Source of the DNA: Balneolaceae bacterium
GTDB taxonomy: Bacteria > Bacteroidota > Rhodothermia > Balneolales > Balneolaceae
Assembly: GCA_007694095.1 (NCBI GenBank)
Contig: RECI01000176.1
Coordinates: 1 to 64,000, forward strand
Direction of reading: 5' to 3'
DNA length: 64,000 nucleotides
The notes below the pieces were generated by a model. The model was not told the DNA's origin. It ran no database searches and saw nothing but the letters and a program-made list of their open reading frames with translations. The position numbers and the translations under genes are program-made. This document shows positions 52,457 through 61,273 of this stretch, piece by piece. Numbering within the stretch: position 1 is the stretch's first letter; every line of letters starts with the position of its first letter.

Positions 52457-53395
52457 TCAGGCCGCTTCAATCGTTTTAGTGGATGCAAACCCTGTAATCA
52501 GCAGGTAGAGCAGTTGTGCACAGATAAGGATTGCCACACTCACAAGATGCATCACCTGGAGAACCCCCGGCATATCAAACCACTCCATCCCGACCCCGAT
52601 AAAAATCTGAAGTACAATCAATCCGCCAATTATCCATCCGATGAATTTCAGGCGTTCCGGGGCATTCAATTTTTTATTTTGATAAATCAATACTCCGGCA
52701 AGAATGACTAAAAGCCAGGAAAAGCTTCGGTGTACTTCATAGAGCCAGCCAAGGGTATCGATCCATGCTGTTCGGGGTAAAATCAATACATTTTTTGCTA
52801 CATCAACGGATTCCCGTACCTGGGTACCGAGTACAAGCTGAATCAGGGTCAAAAAAAGAACACCACCCGAAATCCACAACAATTTCCGTTTTGTTCCATC
52901 ACAAATGGAAATACTTAACCGGCTGCTCATGGCGCGGAATGTGGCAAACAAAAGGGCAGCCAGGATAATCATGGCAACTACCATGTGAATCGTAATCATA
53001 CCCGCGCTTAGACCAGAGCGGACCACCTGGCCTCCAAGCCAGCCCTGAAACAGCACAAGAATAAACGCAAAACCTGACGTTACTGTGATTAACCTATCAG
53101 TTTTCCTGTATTTAAATGAAAGAGCGAAAGTCAGGGTTATTAAAAATCCAATCAGAACACCTACAAGCCGGTTCACATACTCGAGCCAGGTGTGCAGAGG
53201 GTTAAAAAGGGAAGCATCATACTGTGGCGGCAAATCGGCTGCATTAACAGGCGGTATCCACATTCCAAAACATTGCGGCCAGTCGGGGCAGCCCAGGCCC
53301 GCACCCACTGCACGTACAAGACCGCCGATAAATATAAGCACAAGGGTAGCAATCACAGTTGTGAGTGCAGTTTTTTGGTAAAGATTCAGATTCAT
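52457..53395 (-). CDS. ctaA: Heme A synthase (CtaA/Cox15)
   Basis: 312 residues with about eight membrane segments in two similar halves, each with conserved His for heme. The first loop contains GCPDWPQCFG, the Cys pair seen in Bacillus-type and many Bacteroidota CtaA proteins. It oxidises heme O to heme A for cytochrome c oxidase. It is divergent from ctaB, which makes heme O, so the pair supply the same oxidase. No cox structural genes are in the window. Confidence 0.9.
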   Translation of the reverse strand: MNLNLYQKTALTTVIATLVLIFIGGLVRAVGAGLGCPDWPQCFGMWIPPVNAADLPPQYDASLFNPLHTWLEYVNRLVGVLIGFLITLTFALSFKYRKTDRLITVTSGFAFILVLFQGWLGGQVVRSGLSAGMITIHMVVAMIILAALLFATFRAMSSRLSISICDGTKRKLLWISGGVLFLTLIQLVLGTQVRESVDVAKNVLILPRTAWIDTLGWLYEVHRSFSWLLVILAGVLIYQNKKLNAPERLKFIGWIIGGLIVLQIFIGVGMEWFDMPGVLQVMHLVSVAILICAQLLYLLITGFASTKTIEAA

Positions 53396-53543
53396 TCAGA
53401 TTTCACAATTATTTGAGATGTTTTTAGCGGCTTAAATTGCCTGCAACAACGTAAAGTTTACTTTAATAATTTGAATTGGATATTAATTTCACATATCACT
53501 TTCAAAATGGTTAATTTCTGCCGTCTAAAAATAAGCCCAATTC

Positions 53544-54449
53544 ATGAACAGAGCTACTGCCGAAAATTTTACTTTTAAGAATATTATCGGGATTGTGAGC
53601 ACCTATTATGAGCTAACCAAGCCAGGGATCACATTTTCTGTACTTGCTAGCATGCTTATCGGTTTTCTGATGGGCTCGGCTGCCGGGATTGATATTATGC
53701 TTATGATACACGCAGCCCTTGGCACTTACCTGATCGCTGCCGGAACTTCTGCCCATAATATGTTTCTGGAACGCGATCTTGATGGTCTCATGAAACGGAC
53801 CAGCAAACGGCCGCTGCCTGCATACCGTATTGAACCCAGGCAAAGTTTTATATTTTCGATGACTCTCATCTTACTTGGCCTTGCTTACCTGCTGATGATG
53901 GTAAACATCATTGCCGGTTTGGTTTCTCTTGCTACAACGGTAATATATCTTTTCGCTTATACTCCTTTGAAGCGGGTCTCGGCTTTAAATGTATTTGTTG
54001 GTGCCATTCCGGGTGCCTTGCCCGTAGTAGGCGGTTGGGCAGCTGCAACCGGCACTGTTTTTGAGCATGGAATGTGGATTCTTTTTGGAATTATTTACTG
54101 CTGGCAAATTCCTCATGTAATCGCTATTGCCTGGGTTTGTAAAGGCGACTATGAACACGCAGGTTTTAAAATGCTCCCTAAAAACGATCCTCACGGCTTA
54201 AAAGCTGCTGTCTGGATCATTGTGCCATTACTCATACTTTTCCCAACTGTTTATAAACTATATGTGATGGATCTTGTGAGCTGGATATATCTCGGCGGGG
54301 CATTATTAACAACAGTTGGATATCTCTATTACGGTATTCGATTTGCCATCGCAAGAGATAAGCTCACCGCGAAACCCCTCATGTTTGCCTCGTTCGTTTA
54401 CCTGCCGCTTATCTGGATTTTTATTTTCACCGATTGGGTAATTTTATAA
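53544..54449 (+). CDS. ctaB: Protoheme IX farnesyltransferase (heme O synthase)
   Basis: 301 residues, a UbiA-type prenyltransferase with about nine membrane segments. The first Asp-rich motif is NMFLERDLDGLMKRTSKRPLP, and the region YTPLKRVSALNVFVGAIPGALPVVGGW is the CtaB signature. It adds a farnesyl group to heme b. Divergent from ctaA across 148 bp, which must hold both promoters. A bidirectional hairpin lies between its end and the desaturase gene. Confidence 0.94.
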   Translation: MNRATAENFTFKNIIGIVSTYYELTKPGITFSVLASMLIGFLMGSAAGIDIMLMIHAALGTYLIAAGTSAHNMFLERDLDGLMKRTSKRPLPAYRIEPRQSFIFSMTLILLGLAYLLMMVNIIAGLVSLATTVIYLFAYTPLKRVSALNVFVGAIPGALPVVGGWAAATGTVFEHGMWILFGIIYCWQIPHVIAIAWVCKGDYEHAGFKMLPKNDPHGLKAAVWIIVPLLILFPTVYKLYVMDLVSWIYLGGALLTTVGYLYYGIRFAIARDKLTAKPLMFASFVYLPLIWIFIFTDWVIL

Positions 54450-54539
54450 TCGGGTAATAGTACTCCATATAGAGATTGCCGGGGAACTAATCTCCTGGTG
54501 AGCTCCAAACAAATCGATACCCACGAAAAGAACTCCGTT

Positions 54540-54579
54540 TTAACCCGGATCTCTTGGCTTGGTGAGATATCCGGGTTAA
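54540..54579. terminator. Bidirectional hairpin between ctaB and desaturase
   Basis: TTAACCCGGATCTC pairs with GAGA-TA-TCCGGGTTAA around a TTGGCTTGGT loop. The right arm contains the stop codon of the leftward desaturase gene (54576-54578). It is a near copy of the element at 3500-3535, with a longer loop and the same location type. Confidence 0.75.
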
Positions 54580-55679
54580 GCTTCAGCATACTTGAAATTT
54601 GGATCGCCAAATTTTTTAAGTGTCCGGTAGTGAGATGCCACAGCCTCTGAAAACGTCTCGTGCTGGTTGTAGGGAATACCGAACTCATTGGCGGTTTTTT
54701 CTACGATGTGGCTTATGTCGGGGTAATGGATACTGCAAACTTTTGGAAAAAGGTGATGTTCTATCTGGAAGTTGAGGCCACCAACATACCAGCATAACAG
54801 TTTGTTTTTTCTCGCAAAGTTATTGGTTGTCACCATTTCATGAATCACCCAGTGCTCATCTATCATGTTATTTTCATCAGGCGTTGGGTGATCTGTTTCC
54901 TCAACCACATGTGCCAGCTGGAAAATAATCCCGAGAATTAACCCGGCCGTAAGGTGAAGTGTTACAAAACCGATAACCAGATGATACCAGGCTATTTCAA
55001 GCAATAACATCGGTATAGCAAGCATATAGAAGTAATAAAAAGCTTTTGTGCCGATCAAAATTAAAAGTTCACTAACCGGATGGTTTTTATTGTCGTAAGG
55101 CCCAATATTAGCCTTGAAAAAGTTCTTGTAATCTTTGATAAAAACCCAAAAAAGTGTTGCAAAACTATATGCAAAAAAAGCCAGGATGTGTTGCACCCGG
55201 TGTACGGCCTTGTACTCTGAGTGTGGTGATAACCGGATGAAATCAGCTACTTCCAAATCTTCATCATGTCCATGAATATTGGTGTATGTGTGATGTATAA
55301 TGTTATGGGTAATTTTCCAGATGTAACCGTTTGCCCCTAACAAGTCGAATGTATATCCAAGCGCTGAATTCACATATTTATTCGATGAATAGGCGCCATG
55401 TAACGCGTCATGAGATACCGAAAATCCGATTCCTGCCATACCTATACCCATCAAAAAAGTGAGAAACCACATCACATTTAACGAGAAATTGCCTGATATG
55501 ATAAGGAAGTATGACCCGAAATAGAGTGTTAACAAAATGATGGTTTTCAACACCATCTGGAAATTGGCATGCTTTGAAATTCCCTTTTCATCAAAATAGT
55601 CATTCACCCTCTGCTTTACAGTTTGACTGAATTCCCTGCTTATTCGATTATTGAACGTTACCTTTTGTACAGTGCCCAT
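54576..55679 (-). CDS. Membrane fatty acid desaturase (front-end type)
   Basis: 367 residues with the three His boxes of membrane desaturases: HDALH (VSHDALHGAYS), HNIIHH and QIEHH. The Gln in the third box is typical of front-end and linoleoyl-CoA-type enzymes. No cytochrome b5 domain is fused, so electrons must come from another carrier. Four membrane helices are visible. It probably introduces a double bond into membrane lipid acyl chains, helping fluidity. Position of desaturation cannot be read from sequence. Confidence 0.9.
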   Translation of the reverse strand: MGTVQKVTFNNRISREFSQTVKQRVNDYFDEKGISKHANFQMVLKTIILLTLYFGSYFLIISGNFSLNVMWFLTFLMGIGMAGIGFSVSHDALHGAYSSNKYVNSALGYTFDLLGANGYIWKITHNIIHHTYTNIHGHDEDLEVADFIRLSPHSEYKAVHRVQHILAFFAYSFATLFWVFIKDYKNFFKANIGPYDNKNHPVSELLILIGTKAFYYFYMLAIPMLLLEIAWYHLVIGFVTLHLTAGLILGIIFQLAHVVEETDHPTPDENNMIDEHWVIHEMVTTNNFARKNKLLCWYVGGLNFQIEHHLFPKVCSIHYPDISHIVEKTANEFGIPYNQHETFSEAVASHYRTLKKFGDPNFKYAEA

Positions 55680-55751
55680 AGTTTATTTAAATAATTTGTA
55701 CCAAGTTACATAGTTATAATAACTTTGTACAGTAATTATATTGTTACCATT

Positions 55752-55922
55752 TTATTCCACATTCGATCGTCCGGTGCCTCTATTCAGGAGTCCTTGACCC
55801 CAAGAGGGTTGTGTTCCTTTGGTGACAGCTTGGATGGCGGCCTCAGCTCCATTCTGGCCTTGTTTATGACAGACAGGATACTGATCCATGGGGATGTCTG
55901 TGGCACGTCCCGGGTACATCAT
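55752..55922 (-). CDS. Possible small protein after E1 gene (56 aa)
   Basis: Too short for the ORF track. It starts ATGATG overlapping the E1 stop codon (ATATGATG) and reads MMYPGRATDIPMDQYPVCHKQG..., ending GRSNVE. The overlap and the polar, sensible composition suggest coupling to E1, but there is no known family, and a relic of a longer gene is equally possible. Confidence 0.3.
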   Translation of the reverse strand: MMYPGRATDIPMDQYPVCHKQGQNGAEAAIQAVTKGTQPSWGQGLLNRGTGRSNVE

Positions 55923-58342
55923 ATGGCAGGATACTTTGATGGATTTGCGGAATTCATCATGCCATATACTTTTTCGATGATATCTTCCGCATTTGGTTTG
56001 GAAAAGTAATCGCCATCTGATGCAAATGCCGGGCGATGTGGTTTGGCGGCCAGGCAGGTTGCCTCAGAGTCGAGATAGTTGAAGCCGCCGTGTTCGTCGA
56101 TCACTTTTTGCATCATGAAAGCTGTTGCCCCGCCGGGAACATCTTCATCTACAAAAAGAATCCTGTTGGTTTTTTTCAGGGATTCCAGAATAACCCGGTT
56201 CCGGTCGAATGGCAACAGGGTTCTTACATCAATCAATTCGACGGAAATACCCAGTTCAGTTAAATCGGGCAGAACAGTTTCTATAAGATTGCAGGTTGAT
56301 CCGTACGATACAAGGGTAATATCACTGCCTTCATGGATAACTTTCGGTATGCCAAGCGGCACGGTAAATTCTCCGAGGTTTTCCGGCATTTTTTCTTTTA
56401 ACCTGTAAGAATTCAGCGGTTCAATTACTATGGCTGGATCATCACCCTGCATCAGTGTGTTGTAAAAACCTGCCGCATCGGTCAAATTGCGCGGCACACA
56501 AACATACACGCCTCTCACTCCATGGATAATCATTCCCATAGGCGAACCGGCATGCCATATACCTTCGAGTCTGTGCCCGCGAGTTCTTACAATAAGCGGA
56601 TAAGCCTGCCCGCCTTTCGTCCGGTAACGCAGGCTTGCTACATCGTCACTTAGCCCCTGAAAGCAGAAAAGCAGGTAATCAAGATACTGAATCTCGGCTA
56701 TTGGCCTTAATCCGCGAAGAGATAACCCAATACCCTGCCCCAAAATAGTCGCTTCCCGGATACCGGTGTCACTCACACGGATTTCTCCATATTTCTCCTG
56801 CATTCCTTCGAGACCCAGGTTCACGTCACCCAGTTTACCTACATCTTCACCAAACACAATTGCATTGGGATATCGGGTAAAAAGTGCATCAAAATTGTTT
56901 CGGAGAACTACTCTTCCATCAGCTAACCGGCCATTTTTTACATAAACCGGCTCAATTTCCTTTACATGCAGCGGGGAAAATCGGGTTTCACTGTAAAGGT
57001 GCGAATTATAGCGTTCTTTGTTTAATGAATTTTGTTTTTCCAGCCAGCCTGCCAGCTCTTTTACAGGTTCAGATTCGACTCCACGTAAAGAAATTGCAGC
57101 CCGTCTTGCCGCTTTCATTACATCACGGCGTATCAATTTACTTTTCCTGGAAAGCGATGAATGCAGATCTTTTAATTTTAAAATATCTGGATGTTCATTT
57201 CCCACTTTTCCAAGAAGTTTTAAAAGTTCAGCCTTCTCTTTATTAATTGGGCTTTGAAATGCTTCCCAGGCTTTTTTCTGCTCTCGAAGAACTTCTTCCC
57301 TGGCTTCGGCATCTAACTGATCCAATTCCTTATCGTCCGCTATTTCTTCATTTATTATCCAGTTTCTGAACTTTTCGATACAACAGTGGTTTGTTTCCCA
57401 TTCCAGCCTTTCATCACTCTTATACCGTTCATGAGAGCCTGAAGTCGAGTGGCCCAGAGGCTGTGTAACTTCGTCTACGTGAATGAGCACTGGAACATGT
57501 TCTTCCCTTGCTATGGCTTCCGCTTCACTGTAAACCGCTAATAGTTCTTCATAGTCCCAGGCTTTTACCGTAAAGATTTCAAAACCTTCTTCCGTCTGAG
57601 TCCGTTTAAATCCCTTAAGGGCTTTCGATATGCTTTCTTTTATTGTCTGATATTTTTTTTCAACCGAAATTCCGTAACCATCATCCCAAACGGATAACAC
57701 CAGGGGAACCTGCAAAACTCCTGCTGCATTCATTGTTTCCCAGAAAAGCCCTTCAGAGGTACTGGCATCCCCGATTGTACCCCATGCAATTTCATTTCCA
57801 TTGATCGAAAAGTCGGTCCAATCTTGCAGTTCAGTGCAATGGCGATAAATCTTTGAGGCCTGAGCAAGGCCAAGCAGTCTTGGCATCTGGCCGGCTGTAG
57901 GAGAAAGGTCGGCTGATGTATTTTTCATCTTTGTTTGCGACTTCCAGTTACCATCTTCATCAATAAGGCGAGTGGAATAATGGGAGTTCATTTGGCGGCC
58001 TGCTGAATTCGGCTCTTCATTTACGTCTGTATTCGCATAAACCTGGGCAAAAAATTGGGAAATGGTAAGTTCGTCAATTGCCAGCATGAATGTCTGATCG
58101 CGATAATAGCCGGAGCGAAAATCTCCTTTTTTGAAAAATTTGGCCATAACAAGCTGGGGTATCTCTTTTCCGTCACCAAAAATTCCAAATTTGGCTTTGC
58201 CGGTGAGTACCTCTTTTCTCCCCAAGAGCGAAATCTCGCGGCTTATACGCGCAATTTTATAATCCCTGAGGATTTCACTGGTTTGCACTTCGGAATATTT
58301 TATTTGTGTTGCTTCGCTGCTTGTCATGTCAAATTTATGCAT
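55919..58342 (-). CDS. 2-oxoacid dehydrogenase E1, fused alpha and beta subunits
   Basis: 807 residues. The alpha half (~1-440) binds thiamine diphosphate: WGTIGDASTSEGLFWETMNAAG...VWDDGYGIS. The beta half (~470-807) has NAIVFGEDVGKLGDVNLGLEGM, ATILGQGIGLSLRGLRPIAEIQY and the transketolase C-terminal domain with PFDRNRVILESLKKTNRILFVDED. Such fusions occur in Bacteroidota and usually serve branched-chain 2-oxoacids, though pyruvate is possible. E2 and E3 genes are not adjacent. The ATG at 58342 or 15 bases in (MTSSEATQIK) may be the start. Confidence 0.9.
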   Translation of the reverse strand: MHKFDMTSSEATQIKYSEVQTSEILRDYKIARISREISLLGRKEVLTGKAKFGIFGDGKEIPQLVMAKFFKKGDFRSGYYRDQTFMLAIDELTISQFFAQVYANTDVNEEPNSAGRQMNSHYSTRLIDEDGNWKSQTKMKNTSADLSPTAGQMPRLLGLAQASKIYRHCTELQDWTDFSINGNEIAWGTIGDASTSEGLFWETMNAAGVLQVPLVLSVWDDGYGISVEKKYQTIKESISKALKGFKRTQTEEGFEIFTVKAWDYEELLAVYSEAEAIAREEHVPVLIHVDEVTQPLGHSTSGSHERYKSDERLEWETNHCCIEKFRNWIINEEIADDKELDQLDAEAREEVLREQKKAWEAFQSPINKEKAELLKLLGKVGNEHPDILKLKDLHSSLSRKSKLIRRDVMKAARRAAISLRGVESEPVKELAGWLEKQNSLNKERYNSHLYSETRFSPLHVKEIEPVYVKNGRLADGRVVLRNNFDALFTRYPNAIVFGEDVGKLGDVNLGLEGMQEKYGEIRVSDTGIREATILGQGIGLSLRGLRPIAEIQYLDYLLFCFQGLSDDVASLRYRTKGGQAYPLIVRTRGHRLEGIWHAGSPMGMIIHGVRGVYVCVPRNLTDAAGFYNTLMQGDDPAIVIEPLNSYRLKEKMPENLGEFTVPLGIPKVIHEGSDITLVSYGSTCNLIETVLPDLTELGISVELIDVRTLLPFDRNRVILESLKKTNRILFVDEDVPGGATAFMMQKVIDEHGGFNYLDSEATCLAAKPHRPAFASDGDYFSKPNAEDIIEKVYGMMNSANPSKYPAI

Positions 58343-58425
58343 CTGGTTATTTTCAGACTTTACCGAATTTTGACGGGCAAACCTATAATAAGATGTTGTG
58401 TACTATTTACAAAATCGGAGTAGAA

Positions 58426-58498
58426 AACAAGGGGGAATTTTCTCTCCCCCCTGTCCATTTTTTAAAAAACAGGTAAAAAATATTCGCAATTTGCGAAT
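58426..58498 (-). terminator. Tandem terminators downstream of fumC
   Basis: On the minus strand, just after the fumC stop, ATTCGCAA-A-TTGCGAAT is followed by ATTTTTT (58475-58498). About 25 bases on, GGGGG/CCCCC form a second hairpin followed by TTGTTTT (58426-58451). The E1 gene starts 84 bp beyond, so it probably has a separate promoter. Confidence 0.65.
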
Positions 58499-58508
58499 TA
58501 ACGGCAGT

Positions 58509-59900
58509 TTATTCGGTAAAACCACCTTTTGTCATATTCATCGGGTTCAGAGCTTTCTCAAGTTCCTCATCCGATAAATTAGTCATTTCCCTGGCAACAT
58601 CTATCACGGCTCTATCTTCCGCAAAGGCTGTTTTTGCAATCTTAGCAGCTTTATCATAGCCGATTAAAGGGTTCAGGGCAGTTACAAGAATCGGGTTTTT
58701 TCCAACCATCTGATTAATCACATCCTTTCGGGCAATCAGGCCGCTCACAGATTTATCTGCAAAGGTAGTGGCTGCATTGGCAAGTGTGCTGATGGATTGG
58801 AGCAGATTGTGTGCGGCTACAGGTAACATCACGTTCAATTCAAAATTTCCTGATTGTCCTGCAATTGTGATAGTTGCATCATTCCCGATAACCTGTGCAC
58901 ATACCATTGTGAGTGATTCTTCAATAACCGGGTTAACTTTCCCCGGCATTATGGATGAACCGGGCTGAAGTGCCATTAATTGAACTTCTCCAAGGCCGCT
59001 GTTAGGCCCGGAATTCATCCAGCGGAAATCGTTTCCGATTTTTAACAGGCTCACTGCAAGTGTCTTCAGCTGTCCGGATAATTCAACAGGAGCGTCAATT
59101 GTTGCTTGTGCTTCAAAGTGATTTTCAGCTTCAATAAAATCCACTTCTGTTTTTGAGGCCACTTCTTCGGCAAACCTGCGTCCAAACTCGCTATGAGTGT
59201 TAATCCCGGTACCAACTGCTGTTCCGCCCTGCGGCAGTTCTTTCATACGCACCAGGGCCGATTCTATCCGGCCTATAGATAGTTCGATCTGCCTTGCATA
59301 GCCACTGAATTCCTGTTCAATGGTAACCGGCATGGCGTCCATAAGGTGAGTGCGGCCTGTTTTAACTACATCCTTAAGTTCTTCGCCTTTTGCAAGCAAT
59401 GTTTTATGCAAATGCTCAAGAGCAGGTATCAATTTATCTTTTACAGATAAAACAGCGGCTATACGGATTGCGGTTGGAATTACATCATTTGAGCTTTGAC
59501 CAAAATTGACATGATCGTTGGGATGGATGTTTTTGTCACTTTCTGATTTTAGCTCATTGGCACGTTTTGCAATGATTTCATTCGCATTCATATTTGTTGA
59601 GGTGCCTGAACCTGTCTGGAAAATATCGAGTACAAAATCTTGGTTAAATTTGCCGTCAATAACTTCCTGTGATGCTTTTTGAATTGCATCGGCGGCTGCC
59701 GGATCAAGAAGCCCGAGGTCAGCATTTACTTTGGCGGCTGCCTGCTTGATGCGACCGACTGCCGCTATAAAATCAGCGCTGAATCGAATGTCGCTGATCT
59801 GAAAATTTTCTAATGCACGTTGTGTCTGAGCTCCGTAATAGGCGCCGGCTGGCACTTTTACTTCGCCCATGGAGTCTTTTTCAATTCTGAATTCTGCCAT
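58509..59900 (-). CDS. fumC: Fumarate hydratase, class II
   Basis: 463 residues, the oxygen-stable iron-free fumarase of the citric acid cycle. Signature GSSIMPGKVNPVIEE (catalytic Ser loop), plus GSGTSTNMNANEI, SSNDVIPTA and GRTHLMDAMPVT in the usual order. Length is normal. The start MAEFRIEKDSMGEVKVP is the family N-terminus. Tandem hairpins follow its stop. Confidence 0.96.
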   Translation of the reverse strand: MAEFRIEKDSMGEVKVPAGAYYGAQTQRALENFQISDIRFSADFIAAVGRIKQAAAKVNADLGLLDPAAADAIQKASQEVIDGKFNQDFVLDIFQTGSGTSTNMNANEIIAKRANELKSESDKNIHPNDHVNFGQSSNDVIPTAIRIAAVLSVKDKLIPALEHLHKTLLAKGEELKDVVKTGRTHLMDAMPVTIEQEFSGYARQIELSIGRIESALVRMKELPQGGTAVGTGINTHSEFGRRFAEEVASKTEVDFIEAENHFEAQATIDAPVELSGQLKTLAVSLLKIGNDFRWMNSGPNSGLGEVQLMALQPGSSIMPGKVNPVIEESLTMVCAQVIGNDATITIAGQSGNFELNVMLPVAAHNLLQSISTLANAATTFADKSVSGLIARKDVINQMVGKNPILVTALNPLIGYDKAAKIAKTAFAEDRAVIDVAREMTNLSDEELEKALNPMNMTKGGFTE

Positions 59901-60128
59901 AATTATTTAGATATGTTTTTTGCGAAGCGGCTGCTTTTTTTCTTTTAGGATCCCTCTCTTTTTAAGGCGGATGTAACCGGTCAACTGACCGTAAACATGA
60001 GCTGAATAGCGCCGTGAACCAGGATCTTTTATTTACTATAAATTCAACCGCTGAACGCGTTAGTTGATAAACTTTTTATCCCTTTAAGGTAAGGCTTTTA
60101 AGGAAAATTCTGAAGAAAAACAGATAAA

Positions 60129-61265
60129 TTAGTCCAGTTTTTTGCTGTACATACGGTAGCGTTTATCGAGAGTTCCCCCGATTTTTTCAGCTACCCGAAG
60201 CATCTGGATATTGTTTTCGAGTATCCAGCCTACTTCAGATGAATAGTAATTTCTAATGAGTCCATTTTCGATCGCTTCCCTGTGAAGCAACACATCAATA
60301 CCACGACCCTGGTATTCAGGAATTACTCCCATCAACGCTGTACGTATTTTATTGATTTTTCTCTTGTTCCATAAAATTTTGAAAATCCCCACTGGAAATA
60401 AACGTCCGTTCATTTTTCTGAATATCTGGTTATAGTCGGGAAGTGCCACTGAAAAACCAACAGGCTCACCATTTATTTCGGCAATATGGGCAAAGTCATT
60501 GTCAACAATGGTTTTAAGGTCGGTGGCCAGGGCATCAAATTCTTCGTTACTCAGCGGAATGAAACCCCAGTTGTTTTTCCATGCCTTGTTAAATATTTCC
60601 TGTATAATTTTTACTTCATCGTGAATTTTGTTGAGACTTATTCTCCTGACATGGATTCCCGGCAGCCTTTTTTTTACAATTTCAACGGCACGATTGGCGC
60701 GATCGCGATCAACGCTATCCTGAGTTACAAGGTAGGTTAGCAAATCCATCTCTTTCTCGTAACCTGCTTCATGAATAATCTTGTCGTAATAAGGTTTATT
60801 GTATGGCATTAAAATAGATGGATATTTGTCAAAACCTTCAACAAGAAATCCGATTACATCCATCATACCCGGGTTTGCCGGTCCAAGCACATCTTCCATC
60901 CCTTTATCTTTCAGCCAGCCTTCGGCAGCTCTGAACAACAGGTTTACGGTTTCCTGATCATCATTACACTCAAAAAATCCAAAAAAACCTGTTTTCTTAT
61001 TATGATAACTATTATAACGATGATCAATAATTGCAGCAATGCGTCCGGTCATAACTCCATTGAATTGTGCAGTAAACAGTGCTAACTCGGCATCTCTGAA
61101 AAACGGATTTTTATCCGTGTTTATGAGTTTACGCTGTTCAATAAGGAGAGGCGCCACCCAGTATTCATCATTTTTATAGTGCTCATATGGAAAAAGAATA
61201 AATTCTTTTTTCTCCCTGTTACTGGTGAGAAAAGAAATCTGGCGAGTGTTAGGACTGTTAATCAC
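60129..61265 (-). CDS. GNAT-fold protein, candidate sphingolipid N-acyltransferase
   Basis: 378 residues. A large GNAT protein; the acetyl-CoA-binding type motif is in ALMGVIPEYQGRGIDVLLHREAI (~320-340). The N-terminal half includes LGPANPGMMDVIGFLVEGFD. It begins 9 bp after the serine-palmitoyltransferase-like gene. In Caulobacter and Bacteroidota a GNAT-like protein next to that enzyme is linked to bacterial ceramide synthesis, so a sphinganine N-acyltransferase is a fair guess. That role is inferred from context. Confidence 0.75.
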   Translation of the reverse strand: MINSPNTRQISFLTSNREKKEFILFPYEHYKNDEYWVAPLLIEQRKLINTDKNPFFRDAELALFTAQFNGVMTGRIAAIIDHRYNSYHNKKTGFFGFFECNDDQETVNLLFRAAEGWLKDKGMEDVLGPANPGMMDVIGFLVEGFDKYPSILMPYNKPYYDKIIHEAGYEKEMDLLTYLVTQDSVDRDRANRAVEIVKKRLPGIHVRRISLNKIHDEVKIIQEIFNKAWKNNWGFIPLSNEEFDALATDLKTIVDNDFAHIAEINGEPVGFSVALPDYNQIFRKMNGRLFPVGIFKILWNKRKINKIRTALMGVIPEYQGRGIDVLLHREAIENGLIRNYYSSEVGWILENNIQMLRVAEKIGGTLDKRYRMYSKKLD

Positions 61266-61273
61266 ACCTAAAC

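Noticed and set aside
55725-56009. Plus-strand ORF of 94 aa
   Set aside because: It runs antisense into the end of the E1 gene and has no motif; the minus-strand frame there is more credible.
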